From the NCBI RefSeq assembly GCF_963675395.1, contig NZ_OY776223.1:1550001-1614000 (forward strand): a stretch of 64,000 nt of DNA, written 5' to 3'. The notes below the pieces were generated by a model. That model saw only the letters and a program-made list of their open reading frames with translations. It searched no databases and was not told the DNA's origin. How positions within the stretch are numbered: the stretch's first letter is position 1; each line of letters starts with the position of its first letter. Origin of the DNA: an uncultured Vibrio sp. (GTDB taxonomy: Bacteria; Pseudomonadota; Gammaproteobacteria; Enterobacterales; Vibrionaceae). Positions 39,563-48,430 of this stretch are shown here, one piece after another. Made by a program: the position numbers and the translations under genes.

Positions 39563-40570
39563 ATGAAACGTGATTTAGCAATGGCATTTTCTCGTGTTAC
39601 TGAAGGTGCAGCACTGGCTGGTTACAAATGGCTTGGTCGCGGCGATAAAAACGCAGCAGACGGTGCAGCCGTTGAGGTTATGCGCACACTACTGAACAAA
39701 ACAGAGATCAGCGGTGAAATTGTCATTGGCGAAGGTGAAATTGATGATGCGCCGATGCTGTACATCGGTGAACAAGTGGGTATTGGTGGAGATGAAGTCG
39801 ATATTGCGGTCGATCCAATCGAAGGCACACGTATGACGGCCATGGGGCAATCAAATGCTTTAGCGGTTCTCGCGGCCGGTGAAAAAGGCAGCTTCCTCAA
39901 AGCACCTGATATGTACATGGAAAAATTGGTGGTTGGCCCAGGTGCAAAAGGCGTTATCGATTTAGAAAAGCCATTAAAAGAAAACCTAGAAAACATCGCC
40001 AATGCGCTAAACAAAACTCTAGACACTTTAGTAGTGATCACACTGGCTAAGCCTCGTCACGACAAGGTGATCGCAGAAATGCAAGCAATGGGCGTGCGTG
40101 TATTCGCTGTGCCAGATGGGGATGTTGCAGCTTCAATCCTGACTTGTATGCCAGACAGCGAAGTGGACGTGATGTACTGCATCGGTGGCGCACCTGAGGG
40201 CGTTGTTTCTGCTGCTGTTATTCGCGCTCTAGACGGTGACATGCATGGCCGCCTGCTTCCTCGTCATGAGGTGAAAGGCAATACCGAAGAAAACCGCATC
40301 TACGGCGTTGCAGAGCTAAAACGTTGTGAAGAGATGGGTGTGAAAGCAAACGTCGTGTTGAAAATGGAAGACATGGCATGCAGCGACAACGTGGTTTTCT
40401 CCGCAACGGGTATCACCAAAGGTGATCTGTTAGAAGGTATTACTCGCCAAGGCAATATCGCGACAACCGAAACGCTACTTATTCGTGGTCGCTGCCGTAC
40501 TATCCGCCGCATCAAGTCGATCCATTACTTAGAGCGTAAAGATCAAGAAGTGCGCGATATTATCCTTTAA
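39563..40570 (+). CDS. glpX: class II fructose-1,6-bisphosphatase
   Basis: 335 residues from MKRDLAMAFSRVTEGAALAG; this ATG has the ribosome binding site GGAGA and matches E. coli GlpX (336). The longer upstream frame holds the promoter and is not translated. It hydrolyses FBP in gluconeogenesis. Metal-site motifs are IGEGEIDDAPMLYIGE and VDPIEGTRMTAMGQ; YCIGGAPEGVVSAAVIRALD is also conserved. A hairpin GATTCT-GGGCC/GGCCC-AGAATC (40582-40614) follows the stop. Confidence 0.96.
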   Translation: MKRDLAMAFSRVTEGAALAGYKWLGRGDKNAADGAAVEVMRTLLNKTEISGEIVIGEGEIDDAPMLYIGEQVGIGGDEVDIAVDPIEGTRMTAMGQSNALAVLAAGEKGSFLKAPDMYMEKLVVGPGAKGVIDLEKPLKENLENIANALNKTLDTLVVITLAKPRHDKVIAEMQAMGVRVFAVPDGDVAASILTCMPDSEVDVMYCIGGAPEGVVSAAVIRALDGDMHGRLLPRHEVKGNTEENRIYGVAELKRCEEMGVKANVVLKMEDMACSDNVVFSATGITKGDLLEGITRQGNIATTETLLIRGRCRTIRRIKSIHYLERKDQEVRDIIL

Positions 40571-40581
40571 TAAGTATTAGG

Positions 40582-40614
40582 GATTCTGGGGCCTGATTAA
40601 ACGGCCCTAGAATC
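40582..40614. terminator. hairpin after glpX
   Basis: GATTCTGGGGCC and GGCCCTAGAATC pair with one mismatch over a 9-nt loop; only a weak T-tract follows. Confidence 0.55.
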
Positions 40615-40700
40615 TCGCTTCTCTCGCCAAAACTAAGTCAACACTTTTCTTTATAAAACCTATCGCGCATAATATGTACTGACATATAAATGGTGGGAAT

Positions 40701-41315
40701 ATGAAGACCGTAGATAGGATATTGCAAATCGTTAAGCGTGACGGCTCTGTCACAGCAAAACAACTCTCTTCTGAACTTGGAATGACAACCATGGGTGCAC
40801 GCCAGCACCTGCAAGGCTTAGAAGACGATGGCATCCTGTCTATTTACGATGTAAAAGTCAAAGTCGGTCGCCCGACCCGACATTGGGCTCTCACCCAAAA
40901 AGGCCATGAGCAGTTTGCGGATCGCCATGGTGAACTCACCGTTCAATTCATTGAAGCCGTCGAGCATATTTTCGGTAAAGACGGATTGGAGAAAGTGACC
41001 TCCGAGCGCGAAAAACTCACGTTACAAAACTATCGTCAACATCTTGAACAATGTGACACGCTGGAAAGCAAATTGAAAACACTCGTCTCATTAAGAGAGC
41101 AAGAAGGCTACATGGCCGAACTGGATCAAGACGAGCACGGTTTTATCCTAATTGAGAATCACTGCCCTATTTGCAAAGCTGCGACGCGTTGCCCTAGTCT
41201 GTGCCAATCAGAGTTGAGTGTGTTCCAGGCTCTACTTGGTGATCACACTCGAGTGGAACGCACAGAGCATATCATTAGCGGCCAGCGACGCTGTGTATAC
41301 CGTATTCAAGCGTAA
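40701..41315 (+). CDS. ArsR/SufR-like transcriptional regulator with Cys-rich tail
   Basis: 204 residues. The N-terminal winged helix (DRILQIVKRDGSVTAKQLSS, then MGARQHLQGLEDDGILS) belongs to the COG2345/SufR group. The C-terminal part contains four Cys in CPICKAATRCPSLCQSE, the kind of motif that holds an Fe-S cluster in SufR and its relatives. A redox- or iron-sensing repressor is likely; targets are unknown. It has a good start context (GTGGGAATATG) and is alone between glpX and the DUF3135 gene. Confidence 0.8.
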   Translation: MKTVDRILQIVKRDGSVTAKQLSSELGMTTMGARQHLQGLEDDGILSIYDVKVKVGRPTRHWALTQKGHEQFADRHGELTVQFIEAVEHIFGKDGLEKVTSEREKLTLQNYRQHLEQCDTLESKLKTLVSLREQEGYMAELDQDEHGFILIENHCPICKAATRCPSLCQSELSVFQALLGDHTRVERTEHIISGQRRCVYRIQA

Positions 41316-41472
41316 ACAACTACCGACAATGCACTCGCTTCACCCAAGCCCTTAAATATCAAGTATTCTCTTATATCTGAGACGACAGAATAATTTCGCC
41401 GTTCTCCTCCTCTCCGTGATGTACGCTTTTAATATCGAAGCGTAACGATCCTGATGGATTAGGAGACAAACG

Positions 41473-41823
41473 ATGGCCAATCTGCGCACTCACAAACCAC
41501 AATCTCTGCCTTCTTTCGACGAACTGATGAAAATGGCACAGGATGATCCGGAAGCTTTTGAGCAATTTCGCCAAGATAAGGCGCGCGAGATGATTGAAGG
41601 AGCATCGGAAAACATGCAACCAAGGTTGTGGGCGCAGCAAAGTCACATCGACAGAGTGATCAACAACTGCAAAAACCCAAACCATACCAACGTGGTCTTA
41701 ATGAATGAGTTGCAAAAGCAGCTGATGAAATTTAGAGATGCGTTGCAAGGTGAGTCACTACCTGAAAAGACACATAATGTGGTTCAGTTCAGGTCGCTGA
41801 GGAACAATGACGATTATTGTTGA
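41473..41823 (+). CDS. DUF3135 family protein
   Basis: 116 residues, cytoplasmic, no signal or membrane segment. LPSFDELMKMAQDDPEAFEQ and QPRLWAQQSHIDRVINNCKN fit the DUF3135 family found in vibrios and related bacteria. Strong ribosome binding site (AGGAG) before the ATG. Function unknown. Its 3' end overlaps the convergent GIY-YIG gene by 10 bp. Confidence 0.7.
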   Translation: MANLRTHKPQSLPSFDELMKMAQDDPEAFEQFRQDKAREMIEGASENMQPRLWAQQSHIDRVINNCKNPNHTNVVLMNELQKQLMKFRDALQGESLPEKTHNVVQFRSLRNNDDYC

Positions 41824-42113
41824 TAGCAGGTATACAGGTCGGTGAAGTCAGGATTAAACTTTCGGATCAATTCAAGCTTCCACTCCCGCCTCCATTGTTT
41901 CAGTTGCTTTTCTCTAGCAATGGCATGAGTCATATCTTCAAAGAATTCAGCATGGACAAGCTTATGAACTTTGTATCGTTTGGTGAACCCTTCCACTACA
42001 TCATTCTTGTGCTGCCATATTCTTTGAGGTAAGCGGCTAGTTACCCCAACATAAATCACGGAGTTAGTGTTTGAAGTTAAGATATAAACACAAGGCTTCT
42101 TTTCCAAAATCAT
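41814..42113 (-). CDS. GIY-YIG domain protein (UPF0213/YhbQ-like)
   Basis: 99 residues that consist of one GIY-YIG endonuclease-type domain: CVYILTSNTNSVIYVGVTSR carries the variant YI...YVG pair, with LPQRIWQHKNDVVEGFTKRY containing the catalytic Arg and the following His/Tyr. The metal-binding Glu is likely in HAIAREKQLKQWRREWKLEL. Stand-alone proteins of this kind are common and their role is unsettled (DNA repair or nuclease). It directly abuts repeat element copy 4. Convergent overlap with the DUF3135 gene. Confidence 0.85.
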   Translation of the reverse strand: MILEKKPCVYILTSNTNSVIYVGVTSRLPQRIWQHKNDVVEGFTKRYKVHKLVHAEFFEDMTHAIAREKQLKQWRREWKLELIRKFNPDFTDLYTCYQQ

Positions 42114-42125
42114 TCCTGTAACTCC

Positions 42126-42256
42126 GTCATTCCGAGGAGCCTAAGCGACATCAGGAATCTTTTATAGCAAGTACGTTGCTGAGATTTACCCTTCAACATC
42201 AGCACACTCAAATAGTAGATTCTGAATCACGCTCGTTCCTCGCTGTTCAGAATGAC
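42126..42256. repeat. dispersed palindromic element, copy 4
   Basis: 131 bp, GTCATTCCGAGGAGCC ... CAGAATGAC. Almost identical over its whole length to copy 5, which starts 164 bp further on. It fills, with copy 5, the 358-bp gap between the GIY-YIG and DUF805 genes. Confidence 0.92.
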
Positions 42257-42289
42257 GATATCTTTCCGTCTATATACCCTCTTGAGGCC

Positions 42290-42420
42290 GTCATTCCGAG
42301 GAGCCTAGGCGACATCAGGAATCTTTTATAGCAAGTACGTTGCTGAGATTTACCCTTCAACATCAGCACACTCAAATAGTAGATTCTGAATCACGCTCGT
42401 TCCTCGCTGTTCAGAATGAC
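42290..42420. repeat. dispersed palindromic element, copy 5
   Basis: 131 bp; by eye it differs from copy 4 at a single position near the left arm (CCTAGGCG for CCTAAGCG). The pair looks like a recent tandem duplication. Confidence 0.92.
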
Positions 42421-42471
42421 AAGTAGTGGCACGATAATACACTTTCTAATCAATGTTGGACTAAATTAGTT

Positions 42472-42897
42472 CTACTCTACCGGATCAGGGCCGTACTTAT
42501 TGGGGCCTGTTGTTCCTTTCAGAAAGCCGCATTCAACTAAAATCCATACGCCACAAATTAAAGAAATCGACGCGATAAACAGTTGTGGTGTGGCAGTTTC
42601 TTGTGAAACCGGACTCGTCATTGGTGTGGTAAGTCGGCCAAAAACCAAAGGGATATTCAGGGCTAGCCAATAAATCGATTTATCACGGTCGTGCCAACGC
42701 TTAGTCGTAATCGCAAGATCAGGAATAAGCAAAACTAAGAGAAAAATAGGCAACAGAAGGTGGGAAAGAGCAGGAAATAGCTTACTAATACCCACGCCAA
42801 AACCCAGAATGGAGACGTAATAAATGATGTTCCAAATCCAAAAGGTTTTACGCCCTATTCGTCCTTTAAAAGAAAATAATAGCTCTTTAGTCAGCAT
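42472..42897 (-). CDS. DUF805 membrane protein
   Basis: 141 residues with three or four membrane helices. The DUF805 signature is FSFKGRIGRKTFWIWNIIYY at the N-terminus, then LITTKRWHDRDKSIYWLALN-like (residues ~62-85, RWHDRDKS) and the C-terminal GTTGPNKYGPDPVE. Function unknown. Alone between the repeats and the CHMI-like gene. Confidence 0.82.
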   Translation of the reverse strand: MLTKELLFSFKGRIGRKTFWIWNIIYYVSILGFGVGISKLFPALSHLLLPIFLLVLLIPDLAITTKRWHDRDKSIYWLALNIPLVFGRLTTPMTSPVSQETATPQLFIASISLICGVWILVECGFLKGTTGPNKYGPDPVE

Positions 42898-42992
42898 TCA
42901 CAATTACCCCAACATCAAAACTCTAGATTAGCCGAGCCCGTTTAATTTAGAAAGGAACAACGTAAAATTAAGGCTAGAAATACAACCCCTTG

Positions 42993-43343
42993 TTACCAAT
43001 TCACCACTTTTTGGAAGCATTCCACATCCATATCACGAATGTTTACCGTTAAGCTGTGGACATGGCTGGCTTGGTCCTGAAGTACAGTCATTAAGTCACG
43101 TGATAGCGCGCGTTTTTGTTCTGACGTTCTCCCTGCCAGTAACTCAAAGTTTACATGGATAAAATCCAGACTGTCGCCTTCTTCACCTATTAGCCAGTTA
43201 TGACAGCGGAGTGTTCTTGACTTCACTGATGCCAATTCAAAAAGCCCGCAATCCAAGGCTGCTCTATGTAAGTCTTCCAGCAAACCTTGAACGTTGACGC
43301 GCTCTTCCACTGAGTTCGAATACTCTAAAACCAAATTTGGCAT
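42993..43343 (-). CDS. 5-carboxymethyl-2-hydroxymuconate isomerase-like protein
   Basis: 116 residues of the tautomerase superfamily (CHMI, HpaF). MPNLVLEYSNSVEERVNVQG starts with the Pro that is the catalytic base after Met removal; DSLDFIHVNFELLAGRTSEQ is the family core. No other homoprotocatechuate genes are near, so its true substrate is doubtful. Confidence 0.85.
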   Translation of the reverse strand: MPNLVLEYSNSVEERVNVQGLLEDLHRAALDCGLFELASVKSRTLRCHNWLIGEEGDSLDFIHVNFELLAGRTSEQKRALSRDLMTVLQDQASHVHSLTVNIRDMDVECFQKVVNW

Positions 43344-43606
43344 TTTGATTCCTTTCTACAAGATTAAAATCCAGTGCGTAGTAATACCAATCCAAGCGGC
43401 AATTTCCGAGGAATGAACTATCATTCTGTCTACGTGATCACCAATCGATTGCTTTTGATAGAACTGACAGAAACAAGTGCTACGCTGACCAGATAAACAA
43501 AGGCGTACAAGACATGATACCAATCATGATCTGTGCAAAATATTCTGTTATATTCTTTCGTAGATTTTTTACATTAATCATTAATAGATAATACGGAGAT
43601 ATTCCT

Positions 43607-44377
43607 ATGCGTCGTCCTGTAGTGATGGGTAACTGGAAACTAAACGGCAGCAAAGCAATGGTAACTGAGCTGCTAACTGGTCTTAACGCTGAGCTTGAAG
43701 GTGTTGAAGGTGTTGACGTAGCAGTAGCTCCACCAGCACTTTACATCGATCTAGCAGAGCGTGTAATCGCAGAAGGCGGTAACAAGATCATCCTAGGTGC
43801 GCAAAACACTGACCTAAACAACAGCGGTGCTTTCACTGGCGACATGTCTCCAGAAATGCTGAAAGACTTCGGTGCTACTCACATCATCATCGGCCACTCT
43901 GAGCGTCGTGACTACCACAATGAATCAGATGAGTTCGTTGCTAAGAAATTCGCTTTCCTAAAAGAAAACGGCCTAACTCCTGTTTTCTGTATCGGTGAAT
44001 CTGAAGCACAAAACGAAGCTGGCGAAACTGAAGCAGTATGTGCACGTCAAATCAACGCAGTGATCGACGCTTACGGCGTTGAAGCTCTAAACGGCGCGAT
44101 CATCGCTTACGAACCAATCTGGGCTATCGGTACTGGTAAAGCAGCAACAGCTGAAGATGCACAACGCATCCACGCTTCTATCCGTGCACTAATCGCAGCG
44201 AAAGACGAAGCCGTTGCTGAGCAAGTAATCATTCAATACGGCGGCTCTGTTAAACCAGAAAACGCAGAAGCATACTTCTCACAACCTGACATCGATGGTG
44301 CTCTAGTTGGTGGTGCATCTCTAGATGCTAAGAGCTTCGCAGCAATCGCTAAAGCAGCGGCAGCAGCAAAAGCGTAA
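43607..44377 (+). CDS. tpiA: triosephosphate isomerase
   Basis: 256 residues. Interconverts DHAP and glyceraldehyde 3-phosphate. Catalytic Lys in MGNWKLNGS (residue ~11), His in [11 protein letters not shown] and Glu in [14 protein letters not shown] (loop 6). Strong codon bias. TACGGAGAT gives the ribosome binding site. Separate transcript with its own terminator. Confidence 0.98.
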   Translation: MRRPVVMGNWKLNGSKAMVTELLTGLNAELEGVEGVDVAVAPPALYIDLAERVIAEGGNKIILGAQNTDLNNSGAFTGDMSPEMLKDFGATHIIIGHSERRDYHNESDEFVAKKFAFLKENGLTPVFCIGESEAQNEAGETEAVCARQINAVIDAYGVEALNGAIIAYEPIWAIGTGKAATAEDAQRIHASIRALIAAKDEAVAEQVIIQYGGSVKPENAEAYFSQPDIDGALVGGASLDAKSFAAIAKAAAAAKA

Positions 44378-44408
44378 TCTTGTTTGATACCAATCGTATT
44401 AAATATAC

Positions 44409-44435
44409 AAAGGGATGCACCATGCATCCCTTTTT
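44409..44435 (+). terminator. Rho-independent terminator of tpiA
   Basis: AAAGGGATGC/GCATCCCTTT with loop ACCAT, followed by TTTTT. Confidence 0.92.
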
Positions 44436-44616
44436 CTAATCAGAAATAAAGTTCTACCTCTTACCCGAAGGGAAATATCCAAAACCCCATCAAAAACAAC
44501 ACCTCTCTCGCATTTCAGTACTTTTCCAACTTATTACATCTAATCTACTGAGTCAGAAGCCTTACTCTTTTCATTGCCCGCTCGCCTATTCTGAATAGAT
44601 AAGGATAATTATAGAC

Positions 44617-45966
44617 ATGACGACACCAATCTCAGACATCGCCAGTGTTATCCACCATGGCGGAAAGCATACCGTTACTGGCTCCTGTCATGAGCTTAAG
44701 CTAACCAATGGCAGCATTTTGATTGATTGTGGGCTGTTTCAAGGCAAGGATCTCAGCTTTGGTGGACGTGACGCTTCACTTAACATTGAGTTTTCTATCG
44801 AACAGGTAAAGGCTCTTATCCTAACTCACTCTCATATTGATCATATTGGCCGATTGCCATGGTTACTGACTGCTGGATTTAGAGGGCCAATATACTGCAC
44901 TCAAGCGACTGCGGAACTCACTCCCTTAATGCTTGAAGATGGTCTGAAATTACAACTCGGTTTAAATTATCACCAGCGACAACAAGTACTAAATATCATC
45001 AAGAAGCAGCTCAAACCTTGCGATTATCAACAGTGGGTAGAGCTCCCTGATCTCGCAGACGTCCTCTTTCAACCTGCAGGACATATACTGGGCTCTGCGT
45101 ATGTGGAGTTCAGACTACCCAATGATGAGGTTGTTGTTTTCTCTGGTGACTTAGGGCCGTCGAATACGCCACTTTTACCCGACCCGCAACCTCCAAAGCG
45201 TGCTGATTACCTATTTTTAGAATCCACCTACGGCGATAAACACCATGAGGACATCGCGACACGCACAATGCGTTTAAACAACATCATAGAGCATGCATTA
45301 AAAGATGGTGGTGTGATTCTGATACCTGCTTTTAGTGTCGGTCGAACACAGGAACTGCTATTTGATCTTGAGCAACTGATAAACCAGCAGAATCTGGCAT
45401 CTTCATTACCGATCATCCTGGACTCTCCTCTCGCCAAGGAAGTAACGAAAACCTATCGCCGCTTCAAAACGCTGTGGGGTCAAGAAGCTAAACAAAGACT
45501 AGAGAATCAACGTCACCCACTCGCGTTCGATCAGTGTATTACGGTTGAGAATCACACCGAACATAAAGCTTTGGTCAACCGACTCGCTTCAACCGATGAA
45601 CCAGCCGTCGTTGTGGCCGCTTCTGGTATGTGTGAAGGCGGCAGAATCGTGAACTATTTAAAAGCACTGCTTCCTGATGTAAAAAATGATGTGCTATTCG
45701 CTGGCTATCAAGCTCAAGGCACGTTAGGTGAGGCAATACAGGCGGGGAACTCGACCGTTGAGATAGATACTCAAGAAATCCAAGTGAACGCTAAGGTTCA
45801 TACCATTTCTGGTTATTCCGCTCATGCGGATAAAAGTGATTTATTGAAGTTTATTACTGGTATTCCAACGGCGCCAAAAGCCGTTCATTTGATTCATGGA
45901 GAAGAAGAGGCCCAGCAAGCATTAGGGAAGGAGTTAGAGAAGAAAGGATTTAAGGTGGTTTATTGA
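44617..45966 (+). CDS. rjg: metallo-beta-lactamase/beta-CASP RNA-processing-type protein
   Basis: 449 residues. N-terminal MBL domain with the metal motif LTHSHIDHIGRLP (about residues 70-82), HIL in PAGHILGSAYVEF and SGDLGPS. A beta-CASP domain follows (TYGDKHHED, SFGRTQELLFDLEQL), and the C-terminal RMMBL part has SGYSAHADKSDLLKF. The fold is that of CPSF73-type RNA nucleases. The gene is known as rjg in vibrios, where it borders the O-antigen/capsule locus on the side opposite gmhD; its own role is not in polysaccharide synthesis as far as known. Confidence 0.85.
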   Translation: MTTPISDIASVIHHGGKHTVTGSCHELKLTNGSILIDCGLFQGKDLSFGGRDASLNIEFSIEQVKALILTHSHIDHIGRLPWLLTAGFRGPIYCTQATAELTPLMLEDGLKLQLGLNYHQRQQVLNIIKKQLKPCDYQQWVELPDLADVLFQPAGHILGSAYVEFRLPNDEVVVFSGDLGPSNTPLLPDPQPPKRADYLFLESTYGDKHHEDIATRTMRLNNIIEHALKDGGVILIPAFSVGRTQELLFDLEQLINQQNLASSLPIILDSPLAKEVTKTYRRFKTLWGQEAKQRLENQRHPLAFDQCITVENHTEHKALVNRLASTDEPAVVVAASGMCEGGRIVNYLKALLPDVKNDVLFAGYQAQGTLGEAIQAGNSTVEIDTQEIQVNAKVHTISGYSAHADKSDLLKFITGIPTAPKAVHLIHGEEEAQQALGKELEKKGFKVVY

Positions 45967-45971
45967 TGAAA

Positions 45972-46082
45972 AGATTCTGAATCACGCTCCTTCGTCGCTG
46001 TCCAGAATGACGATACTTTGAGGCTTAACACTCTCTCTACAAGACCGTCATTCCGAGGAGCCGAAGCGACATCAGGAATCTA
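45972..46082. repeat. two half copies of the dispersed palindromic element
   Basis: A right arm (GATTCTGAATCACGC ... CAGAATGAC, 45972-46011) and, 34 bp on, a left arm (GTCATTCCGAGGAGCC ... GGAATCTACT, about 46046-46086). The arms are in the reverse order compared with full copies. They lie between the convergent rjg and galU. Confidence 0.82.
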
Positions 46083-46117
46083 CTGACGTCGCTCACTTAG
46101 TTAATCATGTAGCCTAA

Positions 46118-46987
46118 TTAAGCCACTTTCACCTCAGACACTTCTTCGACCTGATTTTTAGACGGCTTATTGTAGATATTCTCGAAGCAGTAGTTTGTCG
46201 CTTCAATATAACCTTCTACACTGCCGCAATCGAAACGCTGGCCTTTAAATTTGTACGCCAATACGCAGCCGTTTTGTGCTTGCTGCATCAGAGCATCAGT
46301 GATTTGAATTTCACCACCTTTGCCTGGCTCTGTATTTTCGATCAACTCAAAGATATCGGGAGTCAGAATGTAGCGGCCAATGATCGCTAAGTTGCTCGGT
46401 GCAGTACCTGCCTCTGGCTTTTCAACCATATTATCGATACGGAAGATGTCTTCTTTGATCATCTCACCGGCAATCACACCATATTTGTGCGTTTCTGATT
46501 CTGGTACTTCTTGCACCGCAACAATCGAGCAGCGAAACTGCTTGTATAACTCGACCATTTGCGCCAGCACACCTTTGTCTTCATTAACGCAAAGGTCATC
46601 AGCCAATACCACAGCAAATGGTTCATCTCCCACTAGTTCTCGGCCCGTCAGAATAGCATGACCTAAGCCTTTCATTTCACTCTGACGAATATAAGTGTAG
46701 CTCGCTGAATCAATCAAACTGCGGATATCATCTAACAACACTTCTTTACTGCTGCCGCTGATTTGGTGCTCTAATTCGTAGTTTTTATCGAAGTGATCCA
46801 TAAGCGAGTGCTTACCACGACCTGTGACAATACACATGCCATCCATACCTGCTTCTATCGCTTCTTCGACGCCATATTCGATGAGTGGTTTGTTTACCAC
46901 TGGCATCATTTCTTTCGGCATGGACTTAGTCGCAGGCAAGAAACGCGTACCGTAACCTGCTGCTGGGAATAGACATTTTTTTATCAT
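46118..46987 (-). CDS. galU: UTP-glucose-1-phosphate uridylyltransferase
   Basis: 289 residues from MIKKCLFPAAGYGTRFLPAT. This start is chosen over an in-frame upstream ATG because the latter lies in a terminator hairpin. Makes UDP-glucose from UTP and glucose 1-phosphate. The nucleotide-binding motif is AAGYGTRFLPATKSMPKEMM; EKPEAGTAPSNLAIIGRYIL follows. With Ugd downstream in the pathway it supplies UDP-glucuronic acid. Confidence 0.95.
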   Translation of the reverse strand: MIKKCLFPAAGYGTRFLPATKSMPKEMMPVVNKPLIEYGVEEAIEAGMDGMCIVTGRGKHSLMDHFDKNYELEHQISGSSKEVLLDDIRSLIDSASYTYIRQSEMKGLGHAILTGRELVGDEPFAVVLADDLCVNEDKGVLAQMVELYKQFRCSIVAVQEVPESETHKYGVIAGEMIKEDIFRIDNMVEKPEAGTAPSNLAIIGRYILTPDIFELIENTEPGKGGEIQITDALMQQAQNGCVLAYKFKGQRFDCGSVEGYIEATNYCFENIYNKPSKNQVEEVSEVKVA

Positions 46988-46999
46988 TTTAATTACCAA

Positions 47000-47030
47000 C
47001 TGAAAAAAGGGCTCCGTACCAGGAGCCCTT
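47000..47030 (-). terminator. terminator between ugd and galU
   Basis: AAGGGCTCC/GGAGCCCTT with a 6-nt loop, followed on the minus strand by TTTTTTC. It would stop transcription coming from ugd 13 bases before galU begins. No separate galU promoter was found in the gap, so partial read-through seems likely. Confidence 0.85.
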
Positions 47031-47049
47031 ACGTTAAACAAATTTGAAT

Positions 47050-48216
47050 TTAATCACTTCCAAAAAGATCACGCGTATAAACTTTATCAGCGACGTCCGC
47101 TAGCTCTTCCACCATACGGTTGGAAACGATCACGTCAGCAGTTTGCTTAAACTCGTTCAAGTCTTTCACTACACGAGAATTGAAGAACTCCTCTTCCTGA
47201 AGAACTGGCTCGTACACCACGACATCAATACCTTTTGCTTTGATGCGCTTCATAATGCCTTGAATAGAAGAGGCACGGAAGTTATCAGACCCCGCCTTCA
47301 TGATCAGACGGTAAACACCAACTACCTTTGGCTGACGCTTGATGATCGAATCTGCAACAAAATCTTTGCGCGTACGGTTTGCATCTACAATCGCACCAAT
47401 AATGTTGTTTGGTACATCTTGATAGTTCGCCAGAAGCTGTTTGGTATCTTTTGGCAAACAGTAACCACCATAGCCAAAGGATGGATTATTGTAATGATTG
47501 CCAATGCGAGGGTCTAAGCCTACTCCCTCGATAATTTGACGCGCGTCTAAGCCATGCGCTTCCGCATACGAATCAAGCTCATTAAAATACGCAACACGCA
47601 TTGCCAGGTAGGTATTGGAAAACAGCTTAACGGCTTCTGCTTCGGTTGAGTCGGTAAACAGTACTTGAATATCTTCCTTTACCGCACCCTCAACTAATAA
47701 ACCAGCGAAGGTTTCGGCACGCTCACTGCGCTCACCAACAATAATACGAGATGGATGAAGGTTATCGTAAAGCGCTTTCCCTTCACGCAGGAACTCTGGT
47801 GAAAAAATAACGTTTTCACAGCCCAGTTCTTGCTTAATACGCGCAGTATAACCAACAGGTACTGTCGACTTGATAACCATGACGGCATCCGGATTAATAG
47901 ACATGACATCTTTGATCACAGCTTCTACCGAAGAGGTGTTAAAGTAGTTCGTCGTTGGGTCATAATCGGTTGGTGTAGCAATAACAACATACTTGGCTTC
48001 GCGATATGCGAACTCTTTGTCTGTTGTGGCGGCAAAGTTTAACTGCTTGTTTTTGAGGAAATCTTCAATCTCCGTATCCACGATTGGAGATTGCTTATTG
48101 TTTAATAACTCGACCTTTTCTGAAATAATATCCAACGCCACAACGTCATGGTTCTGCGCTAGTAACATGGCGTTAGAAAGCCCTACATAGCCGGTACCTG
48201 CAACTGCTATTTTCAT
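47050..48216 (-). CDS. ugd: UDP-glucose 6-dehydrogenase
   Basis: 388 residues. Oxidises UDP-glucose to UDP-glucuronic acid with 2 NAD+. N-terminal Rossmann motif [15 protein letters not shown]; catalytic Cys in [16 protein letters not shown] (about residue 260). [15 protein letters not shown] central helix and [20 protein letters not shown] follow. It is the short enterobacterial form. Divergent from wecA. Confidence 0.95.
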   Translation of the reverse strand: MKIAVAGTGYVGLSNAMLLAQNHDVVALDIISEKVELLNNKQSPIVDTEIEDFLKNKQLNFAATTDKEFAYREAKYVVIATPTDYDPTTNYFNTSSVEAVIKDVMSINPDAVMVIKSTVPVGYTARIKQELGCENVIFSPEFLREGKALYDNLHPSRIIVGERSERAETFAGLLVEGAVKEDIQVLFTDSTEAEAVKLFSNTYLAMRVAYFNELDSYAEAHGLDARQIIEGVGLDPRIGNHYNNPSFGYGGYCLPKDTKQLLANYQDVPNNIIGAIVDANRTRKDFVADSIIKRQPKVVGVYRLIMKAGSDNFRASSIQGIMKRIKAKGIDVVVYEPVLQEEEFFNSRVVKDLNEFKQTADVIVSNRMVEELADVADKVYTRDLFGSD

Positions 48217-48430
48217 TAATAAATCCTTGGTTTCTTTTTACCTGAGAATATCAAAATTTGAATAAGGGGACTAGTTTGAAATCCCCAACAGATCGCCGCA
48301 CAGAAAAAATTAACTTTGTTAAAAAAAAACCAATATCCCGTCAATTTTTCTTTAGACCCATTCATATTTGAAGTAAAATTGTTCAGTTACATCAAAAAAA
48401 CAAAACTATTAAACAAACGTTGGCTAAATC

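Noticed and set aside
42126..42420. Possible CRISPR or ordinary tandem repeat
   Set aside because: Only two units, and the same element is found singly and in half copies elsewhere; it is a dispersed element.
46988..47041. Longer GalU start
   Set aside because: The extension is encoded by a terminator hairpin and is not found in GalU.
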